Source: Diphasiastrum complanatum (lineage: Eukaryota > Streptophyta > Lycopodiopsida > Lycopodiales > Lycopodiaceae). From it: 64,000 bases of DNA. A program made the position numbers and the translations under genes. Where the stretch lies: NCBI GenBank assembly GCA_029204225.1, contig CM055107.1, forward strand, positions 273,478-337,477, given 5' to 3'. Of this stretch, positions 11,175 through 21,976 are shown piece after piece. Positions within the stretch are counted from its first letter, which is position 1; the number at the start of each line of letters is the position of its first letter. The notes under the pieces were generated by a model, which made no database searches, had not been told where the DNA came from, and saw only the letters and a list, made by a program, of their open reading frames with translations.

Positions 11175-11375
11175 TTAGGGGGAAGGAATGTTACATACCT
11201 ATGTAACTAGCAATACTTCAGACCCCTAATAGTCCATTTAGTGTTGGGGGCTAAATGGCAAGGTACCCTTAGGATTAAGGGTATGTGCCCTTGGATAAGG
11301 GCCGACAAGTGACTATACCTTAGTTGGAGGTATGGACTCACGTGACCCTTGGATAAGGGGTACCCTTATTTTGGG
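11175..11375 (+). repeat. Polypurine tract and truncated 3' LTR, gypsy element 1
   Basis: TTAGGGGGAAGGAA (11175-11188) is a classic polypurine tract. The LTR starts at 11189 with TGTTACATACCT and tracks the 5' LTR for about 180 bases, then passes into the dispersed repeat that also occurs at 18427. The rest of the LTR is missing, either deleted or displaced. Confidence 0.75.
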
Positions 11376-12052
11376 AATTGGGAGGAAGGCCGTGACAGAA
11401 GGACCCAGGAGGCGGCCGTACTTTCCCATTGTAAAAACCTTTTTAAACTTCTTTTTGCTGCAACTTTTTTTAGCACTCACCCTGCTTTCCACTGACTCTA
11501 CTCTATAGCGTGCTTCACTTTACTTCACTAAACAAGAAAAACTGACTTTCACATTGAGATGAAACTATTGGAACAAGTGATGAAAAACAAGAACTTATAT
11601 GTTTTAAAAGGCATAATGTCAAAGATTTCAAAATTTTATGTATTAACCGGGCAACATGGTCTGTGCCCGGCCTCTTTCCGTTGTGTAATGGATACTTTGA
11701 AAATTTTTACATCCTCATTATGAAACATAATCAGCAGGCTGGAATGGGCAACAAATTTTCCCTGAAAAAAACAGTGACATATTCTACTTTTTAAGGAGCC
11801 CAGAAAATGGGCAGAATATGAAGGAAGTATCCTTTACGTATGAGGAAGGAATTTTTCAGTGACCTTTCCATTGGGGAATATTGCAATAAAAGACGAGAGA
11901 GGCAGTGTTACTAAAAGCCATTATTATGGCAAAAGATATGACCCAATGAAGAAGTCACTCAAAAATTCATTCACTTCCTTAAAGGGTGAGTGATCGAGAG
12001 ACACTAACCCAGGAGACAACATGTACGACACACGATATTGCGACTCCTGCAT
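11366..12052 (+). repeat. Dispersed repeat R1, copy 1
   Basis: About 690 bp shared with 18427-19130 (same strand) and, in part, with 57599-57952 (opposite strand). Shared landmarks are GGGAGGAAGGCCGTGA, GGCGGCCGTACTT, TTGTAAAAACCTTTTTAAAC and GTATTAACCGGGC. It has no coding frame of note. The class is unknown. Confidence 0.7.
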
Positions 12053-12274
12053 CTATCACACCTGAGATTCCTAAATCTCATTTCTATACCCTGGCTGGTT
12101 CTCTTCCAAAAACTATGCAACCCACAGATTTCTAAATAGAATTTTATCCCATCACTCTACCCCTCCTTTTAAAGAAATTATCAATTTCAATAAAAGTTAA
12201 CTGGAGAGATGATATATGAGAAAATCCAAATCCAAGAAAATCACTAAAAGATACACTTCATTACAAATAGGACT

Positions 12275-12910
12275 TTTCTTTCAAATATTTCCAATCTGAG
12301 TGATAGAAACTACTATTTTATCGAAATTTATGCAACAGAGATATTCTAGGTTTAAGAAATTGAAACAATTTAACCTTAGAATTTATCTGAATTCCATGTC
12401 TATTCACACAAGTAGTAATTTATATGACATAACAATCTTTCAAAAGAATAACTTCATGCTGGAAAGAATGATATAAATAAGTCTGATATCTATATTCAAG
12501 AAATTACTAAGAAGTAAAGGATTAATTAAGAAAAGAATAAATAGATTTGAGGGCCTCTAATTTTGTAAATAACGAGACACCATATTACTTTTCCTTCAAA
12601 TATTTTCAACCCGAGTACCAGAAACTACCATTCCATCGAAATCCATTTATGCACAAAGAGTCATTCTAGGTTTAAGAAAGTGAAACACTCTAACCTAAGA
12701 GTTAATCTGAATTTCAAGTCTATTCCCATAAGTAGTAATTTATATGACATAATAGCCTTTCAGAATAATAACTTCAATATGCTGGAAAGAATTCATATAA
12801 ATCAATCTGATGTCTTATATTCAAGAAAATATTAAGAAGTAAAGAATTAATTAAGAAAGCGAAAAATAGTTTTGAGGGCCTTTAATTTTGTAAATAATGA
12901 GATACCATAT
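12275..12910. repeat. Tandem duplication, two units of about 318 bp
   Basis: Unit 1 (about 12275-12590) and unit 2 (about 12591-12910) share CTAGGTTTAAGAAA, GTAGTAATTTATATGACATA and TTGAGGGCCT in the same order. They differ by scattered substitutions and small indels, so the duplication is not recent. AT-rich, no coding signal. Confidence 0.75.
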
Positions 12911-14825
12911 TGGGATCTAGATTCAACCTCAAAATTTTCCAAACCATAATAACCAACTGATCGATATTCCATCAATTTGAAAACGAAAAAACCGTGAAAC
13001 TCAATTTAACTCTATTTATTGGGAGTACCAATACTCTACAGTTAAATGGTTTAAATAGCATCGTAAAAAGAATCTAGTTCCTATACTGGGTATATACCTG
13101 AGAACCATACCATTCATCCCTTTCTGTCAAAATCAGCTTAAAAAAAACTCCATTTCAAAACCAACTATTATAGCTTAACCAAAGGTCCAACAATACTAAG
13201 GTTCCAAAATAACTGGCTTAACAAAAATGTCCAAGTGATAAAGCTCCAACAACATGCATATTGTCCCTAGAGAAAGGAAATCCAAATTCCTTCAACTCCT
13301 AATATGGGAAGCCTTACAAAAAATCCAAAGTCAAACTTTGACAATCTAACACCAAGAAACCGAAATTTCTATAACGAGGTGCTACTAACTTTCTAAAAAC
13401 CAATTTCAAACCAACTCAAAGCTACTAAATGTCGAAATTCAATCAAGCCTTGATAATTCAGCATGTAATAGCATCGATGCAAATAGTCACCCAATTCCCC
13501 AAATTGCCGACCACTCATCATGCTTCAAATCAACTTTTAAACACCCAACATATGCATACCAAAAACCCTAAGGTTTTTAAAAGAACAAAAGACATGGGCC
13601 CTGTCAAAAAACAACCCTATCTTTTCAGGAAAGATAAAAAGGAAAAATAGGGCCGGTTCATCACTTCACATCCACCATCGAGTTTCCATCACCATCGGGT
13701 TTCCACCAGCGAGAGAGAGAACGACCAGATTTTTCCAAGGTTTCCCCTGCAGCAATGCGAGTTCCATCGCTTGAAGGATGGCAGGAATGCCACTCAAACG
13801 GCCTACATTATCCTCTACTCAGATCAATGAATTCAGCCAGATTCAACCATCGATTTCAGGCATTGAATAGTCTGCTACGATTCTTCCTAGATGCGTCAAA
13901 CCTCCATAGATCACAACAGGGGAGCGTTCATCAATCTGTCTGCAGGAAAACATCCTTCCACAAGGGTCACTGGCTCTACTTCTGAGTATCCCACTCGGGA
14001 AGCTTACCCATCGTTGTCAAGGCAAATTCACTACCTTTGAAACAAGCAAATCAGGGAATCACAGCCTCAGCTTCCTCCATCTGTATCAACCTCCCAATCA
14101 CATATTCATAAGCAATCAAGAGGGATTCATTAGCTAAACTTCTGGCTGTCAACTAGAATCCATCACTTAGCTGGCCAGATTCTGGAAAATTCTCAGACTC
14201 ATAGCATATGTGATTCTTTCTCAGGTGAAAACAAGGTAGAATCGGTAAGTAAGACCAATTGGTGAGCACCACCGATGTAGATGCGCCTCTAGCTTTTAGT
14301 TTTCTGCTTACTGAATTACAGTTAGAATGACAGCAAATTCAATTTTCCTTATAACATGCAAGTAAACCAGATGAATTTGAGGATAAACTTATCTTCCTTT
14401 ACTCACATGCAATTCCTGGAATCCTTCAATAGATTCACTTCTTGTTCAAACAGCTTGATAAATTGATTCACAATCCATTTACCAAGGAACAAAAGTTACT
14501 AAATAGGATTCAATAATTGACATATGTTATCCATTCAACTTCTTTGCCAAGCAGAGTTTAGCTAGAAAATAATCAACATAATCTTCCTAAAACAGATTAT
14601 TCAAAAGCAAAATGAAAGCTTCTCAAGAGACAAAGAATCAATATCGAATTCACCTAAATCTCAGCATCTTAAATCAAAAACTACTTGTGTAGAAGAGCAC
14701 TCTACCACCATATTTGATAAGCATGTTGCAAACCATAAACTAGTGAAACCAAAACCAAAACTCCCTTGACGAAACAACACTTCAATCCAGATGTAACTCC
14801 AAGTGCTCCAATCTTCGTAAGCCTT
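12911..14825. other. Gene-free AT-rich region, possibly the interior of a minus-strand LTR element
   Basis: Nothing here reads as a known protein. Short open frames at 13429-13650 and 13755-13985 have no recognisable motif. Because a primer-site-like sequence and an LTR-like block follow in minus orientation (14826-15424), this could be the non-coding interior of a large retrotransposon derivative lacking gag and pol. I see no second LTR. Confidence 0.35.
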
Positions 14826-14837
14826 GCTTTGATACCA
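14826..14837 (-). other. Probable primer-binding site, minus strand
   Basis: On the minus strand this reads TGGTATCAAAGC, one base from the initiator-tRNA primer site. It sits directly inside an LTR-like block. Confidence 0.5.
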
Positions 14838-15424
14838 CTATAAGAGAAGCTCCCTCAAGATCTTGCTTACAAGACAAAACACAATAGAAAACACACTATG
14901 GAGCAACCGCCCAACCAAATAGAAGAAACCAATCAACTCTAGAAGCTTCACCTACCAAGCCAAGGAGTAGGAAGCATGAAGGTTGAGTGAAACCTTGGCT
15001 CTGAATCCATCACAAATATGAGGACTAGGGCGAGTTTGGCCTCTTCTTATAGAGCCATGAACCACCTATGCACACAAACATGCAAGGTCCTAACTCGCCT
15101 ATACTTAGATTCCTCCAGAATAGATTCTCTATGCACAGATCCTCTATTCATAGAATTGCTATTGATAACTCTACACATGCCTTCACTGTCCCAAACCTTG
15201 TTCTAACTCCATTTAGTGTGTTCTAGGCCTCACAAGGATATTAGTTATGTTTGGGTCACGTCCAGTATGACGTGGCATAACTAACAGCTTGTTTCACTGG
15301 AGTACCGTGTATCCAAAACTAGGAGTATACTGAATCCTATGTACTGATCATGGACATGACAATACACCTATATTTGAGAATGGTTTTTGCCCAAAACGAC
15401 CGGGGCACCAGCTCAATGTCTACA
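14838..15424 (-). repeat. LTR-like block, minus strand
   Basis: Bounded by the primer-site-like sequence on one side and by a minus-strand TGTAGACATTGAGC start on the other. It contains a promoter-like CTCTATAAGAAGAGG (minus strand, about 15037-15052), typical of plant LTRs. The inner end does not finish in CA and no partner LTR was found, so the call is tentative. Confidence 0.4.
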
Positions 15425-15968
15425 ACAAATGGCCCATATGCGTTTGCAAAAAGTGTGAAAACTGCGAAGGAGACAGAAGTTCGAACTCCCTCTTGAGCTT
15501 GTCTGGTGTGAAAAGTGCGAAAAATGCGACAAGGTTTGCAGTTTGCACTTACTCTTGAACTCGATTTCTATGAAAAGTGCGAAAACTACGAGGAGGTCAT
15601 GTATATGGGCACATTTCTACTATGGACCAGCGATCCATCGTTGGCAACTTCTACTTTTGTTCATATCAATTGCTCGTTTTATATCTTCAAAAATATGTCT
15701 TGAAAACCCTGAAATGCATATCAAAAACCACTTTTGAAGAGTATACAATCAAACTTGAAGTAGATTGCTGGCCAGCGGCTCTTACATATGTGAAAACTGA
15801 TAGAACTGAGCTCCAAATGTCGAATTACTTCTGTATGGAACAACGCTCCACTGTAGGCTGTGATTGAGTTTGTTTGCTCATAACAAATAGTATTTGGAAG
15901 AGAACTTAGATAAAGGAAATGGCGTAAGAGAGAGGAGTACATCGTTGCTCCATCTCATCTGTTATAGT
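15421..15968. repeat. Dispersed repeat, copy B (matches 1-531)
   Basis: Same order and orientation as 1-531, and uninterrupted at the point where the gypsy element inserted into copy A (GTTAT at 15961-15965, then AGTTTC). This copy therefore shows the empty target site. Confidence 0.7.
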
Positions 15969-16329
15969 TTCTTCAAATTCAAACAAGGCCCTCTATGGAC
16001 TATGATGACCATCGTTGGATCCAAAGCATTGAGGAAAAACAAATCCTCACCCTTCATCACAAACTTGCTTTTTTGGAAAAAACATCCTCACAAGATTATT
16101 GTTGATGTGGTTATATATGTTTCACCAATAGGGTTGGTATTCTCTAGGTCAGAGTTGATAAAAACAATCATAGTAGCGGTCAAAATTTAACCATGTTCGC
16201 GACAGTAGCAGAGGGAAAGAGAGAGAGAGAGAGAGAAATACAAATTACAAGAATTTAGATATAATTTGAATATTGTTGAGATACTATAAAACAAGTGAGA
16301 GGCAAAAATTCTTTTGATTTAGTGAGACA
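15969..16329. other. Intergenic sequence
   Basis: I see no gene. There is a short GA run near 16219-16236. A forward frame at 15894-16190 has no recognisable domain. Confidence 0.5.
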
Positions 16330-16732
16330 AGGCTAATAGATTCTGAAGATAAAAACACCAACAAATGTCATATTTTCATTAGAATTAGTGTCCAATATGA
16401 TGGGGATTTAAAAATGGGACAAATAGGAGATGTGCTTGATGTTTGAGGAAATTAGTAAAAGTGAAAAAATGTGACTGGTCTAGTCAAGCATGTAGTAACA
16501 AACTCAAATGAAGATTCCAAGGCATAAGATCTTGCTACTAGATTTAGACTCTTCAAATTATTAACGATCTACCATGGATATTCGAATCTCGAACCAATAG
16601 AATACTACGTAGTTTAAAGTCTTCTTCACCAGTACCGTCCAATGTTACCTTAATCGTGGCGGCTGTGCTTCATATTGTTATTATAATATTTGGATGAGTT
16701 AAGCCCTGCTTTGAAACTCAAAGCGTCTCTTT

Positions 16733-16741
16733 CTATTTAAG
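16733..16741 (+). promoter_or_regulatory. TATA-like box of RNase gene 1
   Basis: CTATTTAAG lies about 123 bases before the start codon. The same nonamer is kept at the matching place in gene 2 (59697-59705, minus strand), which supports it as the core promoter. Confidence 0.5.
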
Positions 16742-16863
16742 TTGCATAGCAAAGAAACATAATGTGTAACAATTTACAAGGTAACAGTGTTTGCATCCTC
16801 TCTCTTGGAGTTATAGTGAGACGAAAAATAGTGCATTTTACATCGATCAATCAACATTCTATA

Positions 16864-18075
16864 ATGGGTATTGCTGCTACAGATCGTGCAAAAGGCATGC
16901 ACTCACAATTTAGTCATCTGCTGATTGGTGCGTGCATGAGTATGTTACTCGCTCATGCCACCGCCCAAGGCTTCGATTTCTTCTACTTCGTCTTACAGGT
17001 TGGTCTCATCGTTGTTTCTCCCTGCTAGCGATGATCGTTCAGTGTATGCGTTTGTGTACTCGCGTCGCGAAGGGTTGATCCAGTTTATATCTCTGAGCTC
17101 AATCACGTACTCAAAAGTTGCCAATCATGTGCAGGACGTTTTCTAAATCCATCAAACTAGCCCTATGTATATAGCATACCTACAACTTTTACTTTTGAAA
17201 AGAGTCGTGTCGGATGTTCAATATCCGTTGGGCACTCAGTATCTTGGACAATGGTTTCTTATCGAAATCTTCCTTTTGTGTTGCAGTGGCCTGGATCCTA
17301 CTGCGACACTAGCAGCAGCTGTTGCTATCCCACTACAGGAAAGCCTGCATCCGATTTTTCCATTCACGGCCTGTGGCCAAATTACAACAATGGTGGCTAC
17401 CCATCCAGCTGCGATCCCAACAATCCCTTTGACGTCAGCCAGGTTCTCTCGCTTCCCTCTCTCTCTCACATCTTGTCAATTTTACCATATCAAAGATTTT
17501 ATTCGTCATGGCAAAGACTCTTCTTATGTACTTGGGGCTAATGAAGTTGACTCATGCATGCACTGTTTATATCTCAAAGGCATTAATTAATCTATCTAAC
17601 CTGGGGCGGCTTATTTTCAGAAAAGAATTAATGTGATATATCTCTCTTTCAGGTATCTGATATAGAGAGTCAGCTACAAACAAGTTGGGATTCACTTGCA
17701 TGCCCTAGCAGCGATGGCACAAGCTTTTGGACCCATGAGTGGGACAAGCACGGAACATGCGCCGAGTCTCTATTTAGCCAGCACGCATACTTTCAAAGTG
17801 CTTTGAACTTGCGAAGCTCCGTTAATCCACTGGGAGGTCTCAGCGCTGCAGGCATTAATCCCGATGGTGGTGCTTATAGCTTGACAGCTATTCAGAATGC
17901 TCTAACTTCTTCGCTTGGACACACTCCAGGAGTGCAATGTAGCAGTGATGCTTCCGGTAACAATCAACTGTATCAGCTGTACATATGCGTGGCAACTGAT
18001 GCTTCCACATTGATTGATTGCCCAGTTTTCCCGACATCCGGCTGTTCATCGACTGTGCTCTTCCCGTCTTTCTGA
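16864..18075 (+). CDS. S-like ribonuclease (RNase T2 family), gene 1, intact
   Basis: Three exons: 16864-16998, 17287-17442 and 17653-18075, with GT..AG introns and all junctions in phase 0. The product is 237 residues, the usual size. RNase T2 enzymes cut single-stranded RNA through 2',3'-cyclic phosphates; S-like members act outside the cell or in vacuoles and often respond to phosphate shortage, wounding or senescence. A hydrophobic signal peptide ends near residues 34-35 (ATAQ), followed by FDFFYFVLQWPGSYC. Catalytic motif I is FSIHGLWP (His72) and motif II is WTHEWDKHGTC (His125, Glu126, His130). The cysteines expected for disulfides (CC at 57-58, 114, 133, 193, 209, 220, 228) are present. 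An in-frame ATG at 16762 would add 34 residues, but it is CTG in gene 2, so 16864 is preferred. Met12 is also possible. AATAATAAA near 18293 may direct polyadenylation. Confidence 0.92.
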
Positions 18076-18426
18076 TACCTCGTGTCGCAATATGCAATGC
18101 AAATTTTGTTGTTGTCGAAGATCAAACCACCCAGAACCAGAAGAGTGTATATATGTATGTATAGCAGCAGCATTTATGAGCCTTAGAAATTATTATTCTT
18201 TTGCTCAGCTTCTTCATTAGAAACGTAGCATAGCATTGTTACGGGAACAATGCTTATAATATAATATGTTATTGCAAGGATGTGAAGCTATTCAATAATA
18301 AATTAGCCATTTTCACTAATTATAATATTGTCTTTCCACGGCCAAAATTAAAACATTCCACTAATCAATCATCCTCCATTTTCAAGTTTTTTCATGGGGG
18401 AGGTTCTTGTTACCAACCTCCTCCAT

Positions 18427-19130
18427 GGAATTATTTGGGGATTGGGAGGAAGGCCGTGAAGGCCCTTGTGATGGCCCCAGAAGGGCCTAAGAGGCGGCCG
18501 TACTTCCCCGTTGTAAAAACCTTTTTAAACTTCTTTTTGCCGTAACTTTTTTTAACACTCACCCTGCTTTCCACTGACTCTACTCTATAGCATACTTCAG
18601 TTTACTTCATTAAACAAGAAAAACTGACTTTCACATTGAGATGAAACTATTGCAACAAGTCATGAAAAACAAGAACTTATATGTTTCAAAAGGCATAATC
18701 TCAAAGAATTCAAAATTTTATGTATTAACCGGGCAGAATGGCCTGTGCCCGGCCTCTTTCCATTGTGTAATGGATACTTTGAAAATTTTTACATCCTCAT
18801 TATGAAACATAATGAGCAGGCTGGAATAGGCCACAAATTTTTTCTGAAAAAAACAGTGACATATTCTACTTTTTAAGGAGCCCAAAAAAGGGGCAGAATA
18901 TGAAGGAAGTAGCCTTTATGTATGGGGAAGCAATTTTTTGTGACATTTCCATTGGGGAATATTGCAATAAAAGACAAGAGGCAGTTACTAAAAGCCATTA
19001 TTATGGAAAAAGATATGACCCAATGAGGAAGTCACTGAGAAATTCATTCACTTCCTTATAGGGTAAGTGATTGAGAGACACTAACCCATGAGGCAATGCG
19101 TACGACACACGATACTGTGACTCTTGCATT
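18427..19130 (+). repeat. Dispersed repeat R1, copy 2
   Basis: Closest to the copy at 11366-12052, in the same orientation. It lies in the 3' flank of RNase gene 1 and was partly carried into the right arm, where the matching copy is shortened. Confidence 0.7.
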
Positions 19131-19329
19131 TGTTCTGCCACGCCCACTTTTACCCCTCACATTCTCCCTACCTCTGGACACACTGCCACTGAGTTCGACT
19201 ATCCTCCTGGCTTTAATCCGTGTGGTCACGTTTCACCATGGGGTTTTCATCTCTCTACCCTCCAGGCCCCCGCTGGCTATTCTCCCATCTCGATCCCCTC
19301 CACCCTCTCGCCACTGGCCATTCTCCCCT

Positions 19330-19400
19330 CGATACCCCCCCCCCCTCCCCCCCCCCTCCCCCCGCCCCCCGCTCGCCCCCTGGCTATTCTCCCCCCCCAA
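19330..19400. repeat. C-rich low-complexity tract
   Basis: Runs of up to ten C interrupted by single T, G or A. It creates proline-rich frames on the plus strand that are compositional artefacts. Confidence 0.8.
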
Positions 19401-19430
19401 TACATTACGTCAAAATGTGCTATGCGGACA

Positions 19431-19922
19431 TGCAGGACTCATGACCACATTAGGCGGATCAGGGTCATCGCCACATCCTCCACAACAGGACACACCGAGG
19501 CGGCTCCTCCTCTCCCGAGAGTGTCGGGAGGAAGCATTGGCAGTAGCGCCATGGGTGGGGGAGGGACCCTCGTTGGAGTGACTCTCACGGGAAGGAAAAC
19601 ATGTGTCCGGTCTACACGAGGAGTCGACTAAATCTCTTCGGTCGATGATGTGTACTCAACTCTTCTGCTAGAGCTATGAGCCAAGCGTCGAGCCCTTAGT
19701 CGCTCTAAAACCCTATCCTATTGCCAGGAAGACAACTGATCAAGGTAGCTAATAAGTTCATCCTCGCTCATAGAGGAAAAACGGGATGACCCACGACTAT
19801 GGCTTGACCTCTAGCTAGGGCATCCACCCTCTAACATAATGGGTGCAACGGAAGAAGGAGCTAAAATACTGCAGGCAACCAATGAGAGTCTCAAAAATAG
19901 TAAAAAGAAATCACCATGTCCA
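19431..19922. repeat. Dispersed repeat R2, copy 1
   Basis: Related to 44760-45281 and more weakly to 60385-60545, all in the same orientation. Shared words include GGACTCATGAC, TCCTCCACAACAGGA-like text, GGGGGAGGGACCCTC, CGTCGAGCCCT and AAAACGGGATGACC. Copies 1 and 2 are both followed directly by a long CT microsatellite. No protein is readable through either copy. Confidence 0.6.
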
Positions 19923-19937
19923 TCTCTCTCTCTCTCT

Positions 19938-20002
<65 letters not shown>
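19923..20002. repeat. CT microsatellite
   Basis: About 80 bases of (CT)n with one AG interruption near 19940. Confidence 0.95.
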
Positions 20003-20004
<2 letters not shown>

Positions 20005-20790
20005 GCTAAAATATGGAGTACTGTGAAATGGATGCCAAGACTTTTATGTATACTGACTCATAGCTACAACGTCAATACCAATACATAAATTGTCCATTCA
20101 TGACTATTTCAAGTTCAAACAACAATAATGATCCAACTTAAATCCCATCGAGGACTAGACCTCAAAATGAGGCTCACTGGCCCTAAAAGTGACTCGTATG
20201 TAACGAGGGGGTGTCTCTTTTATGATGACACCGAAGAAGACCACAGTGTGTAAGAACTTGGCAGTCATTGAGTCTGATGGTTTGTAGTATTGAAGAGAGA
20301 AAATGATGCGGCTACTTCGAGCTCAATCTTTCAAAATGGTTATATGTGGACACTTGTTTGAATCCAAATGACCAAGTTATTGAGTTTGAAGTAGCCACCA
20401 CATTTTTCTCTCTTCGATGTGGTGAACCATTAGGTTCAAGAACGCCAACAGCCTGCACATCATCGGCCTCTTTGGTGGCATCATATCTAGGCAAAATATC
20501 CAATCGACATAGACAACTTGATTCTAGAGCCAGTTATACCCCTTTGCATCCTCAATGGATTCATGTCATCATTAATATTCCAAGAATTCATTGTACATCC
20601 TAATTTTTTGTCATAGTTCTTCATTTTCATTTCCCACGGTTTATGGGGACTTCAGGGGGTTTTCTGTTGTCGTTTAGGGTTTATGGTCTAGTGTTAATTA
20701 AAAATGAAAAATTGATTTATATACTAGTATTGTCCTCATAGCTTTGACTCAATACCTATAAAAGCTCGCACTATGATACGGGAACCGCAC
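20003..20790. other. Intergenic sequence
   Basis: No gene or repeat relation recognised. Short frames on both strands around 20312-20603 mirror each other and carry no domain. Confidence 0.5.
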
Positions 20791-20804
20791 ACTCGTGCAC
20801 GCGC

Positions 20805-20811
20805 ACACACA

Positions 20812-20868
<57 letters not shown>

Positions 20869-20872
20869 ACCC
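20805..20872. repeat. Compound CA/CT microsatellite
   Basis: (CA)n, then (CT)n, then (CA)n in one run. Confidence 0.9.
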
Positions 20873-20874
20873 TA

Positions 20875-21135
20875 AACACATACGAAGAGAAAAAGAAACA
20901 GAGAACATTATAGAGTGCTAATCAAAACTCCTGAACTGTAAAATTATATATTATTCCATCCTGTCACCACATGCTCCCTCCCTGTGGCGTTTGGGCTTTC
21001 TTGTGGAACTTATCTTCCAACATGAAACATTTGACCATGCCTTTAACAAAAGAAAACAAGGGCTACACACCTTCCTATAGTTGGGAGTGTTGGTTACCTT
21101 TAACTCTCTCTCTCTCTCTCCCTCTCTATCTATCT
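20875..21135. repeat. Direct duplicate of 21680-21915
   Basis: Both copies contain GAACATTATAGAGTGCTAAT, ACATGCTCCCTCCCTG, GCGTTTGGGCTTTC and GGTTACCTTTAACTCT, and both end in a CT run. A third copy is inverted at about 30690-30900 as part of the right arm at 29715-31180. Confidence 0.8.
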
Positions 21136-21409
21136 CTCTCTTAGGCATGATAACAAATATATAACACATGAATTAAGATACTACAAACTAATGAAGCATG
21201 AACTAGTAAGCATGAAACATAAACTAATGCTAGTTATCATGAAACATTAATCCTTGAGAACAAAAGCATGAAACATAAACTAGTATATAACACAGACTGT
21301 AAACTAATAGCATGAAACAAAGTTGGTAAGCATAATTTGCACATAATTGGTAAATAAAAAAATTGCAACCATCCCTTTTCGAGCAAACTACATATTGTGA
21401 GGGGGGGAC

Positions 21410-21412
21410 TAG

Positions 21413-21480
<68 letters not shown>

Positions 21481-21903
21481 ACATGAAACATAAACGAATA
21501 TATAACACATAAATTAAGATACTATGAATTAGAGTAGCATGAACTAGTAAGTTTGAAACATAAACTAATGGCATCATACTTACATACACACCCACCCTAA
21601 ACATAAAATAAGATACTATGAATTAGAGTAGCATGAACTAGTAAGGTTGAAACATAAACTAATGGCATCATACTTACACACACACAAACACACACGAAGA
21701 GAAAAAAAGGGAGAACATTATAGAGTGCTAATCAAAATTCTCAAACCGTATGATTCTATCATATTCCAAAATGTCACCACATGCTCCCTCCCTGCGGCGT
21801 TTGGGCTTTCTTGTGAAACTTATCATCCACAAGAAACATTTGAACCACGCCTTTAACGAAAGAAAATCAAGGGATACACACCTTTCTAGTTGGTTACCTT
21901 TAA

Positions 21904-21976
<73 letters not shown>

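Larger units (their letters stand above)
532..11375 (+). mobile_element. Ty3/gypsy retrotransposon 1, chromodomain type, decayed and interrupted
   Basis: Domain order is gag, aspartic protease, reverse transcriptase, RNase H, integrase, chromodomain-like end. That order (RT before integrase) defines Ty3/gypsy, and the C-terminal chromodomain-like tail points to a chromovirus. The element is split inside the reverse transcriptase by a copia element at 3990-8588. Several in-frame stops and frame changes break it. The 3' LTR begins at 11189 after a polypurine tract but is lost after about 11375, where another repeat takes over. It cannot move by its own proteins. Confidence 0.85.
16330..19075 (+). 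repeat. Left arm of large inverted duplication
   Basis: This arm matches the reverse complement of about 57599-60093. It covers upstream sequence, the whole RNase gene, its 3' flank and a copy of repeat R1. The outer edge is near the AAGATAAAAACACCAACAAATG stretch at about 16345, whose partner lies at about 60075-60093. The inner part of the right arm is shorter through a deletion inside R1. Confidence 0.85.

Noticed and set aside
12275-12910. Possible CRISPR-like or satellite array
   Set aside because: There are only two units of about 318 bp with no spacer structure; it is a simple tandem duplication.
19096-19581. 161-codon proline-rich frame
   Set aside because: It depends on the C-rich tract at 19330-19400, overlaps repeat R2 and is not kept in the other R2 copy.
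19843-20088. Open frame rich in Ser-Leu repeats
   Set aside because: It is produced by the CT microsatellite; the flanking codons show no protein character.
21230-21604. 124-codon minus-strand frame with Arg-Glu repeats, and similar frames at 30998-31225 and 45239-45433
   Set aside because: They are translations of CT/GA microsatellites, not genes.
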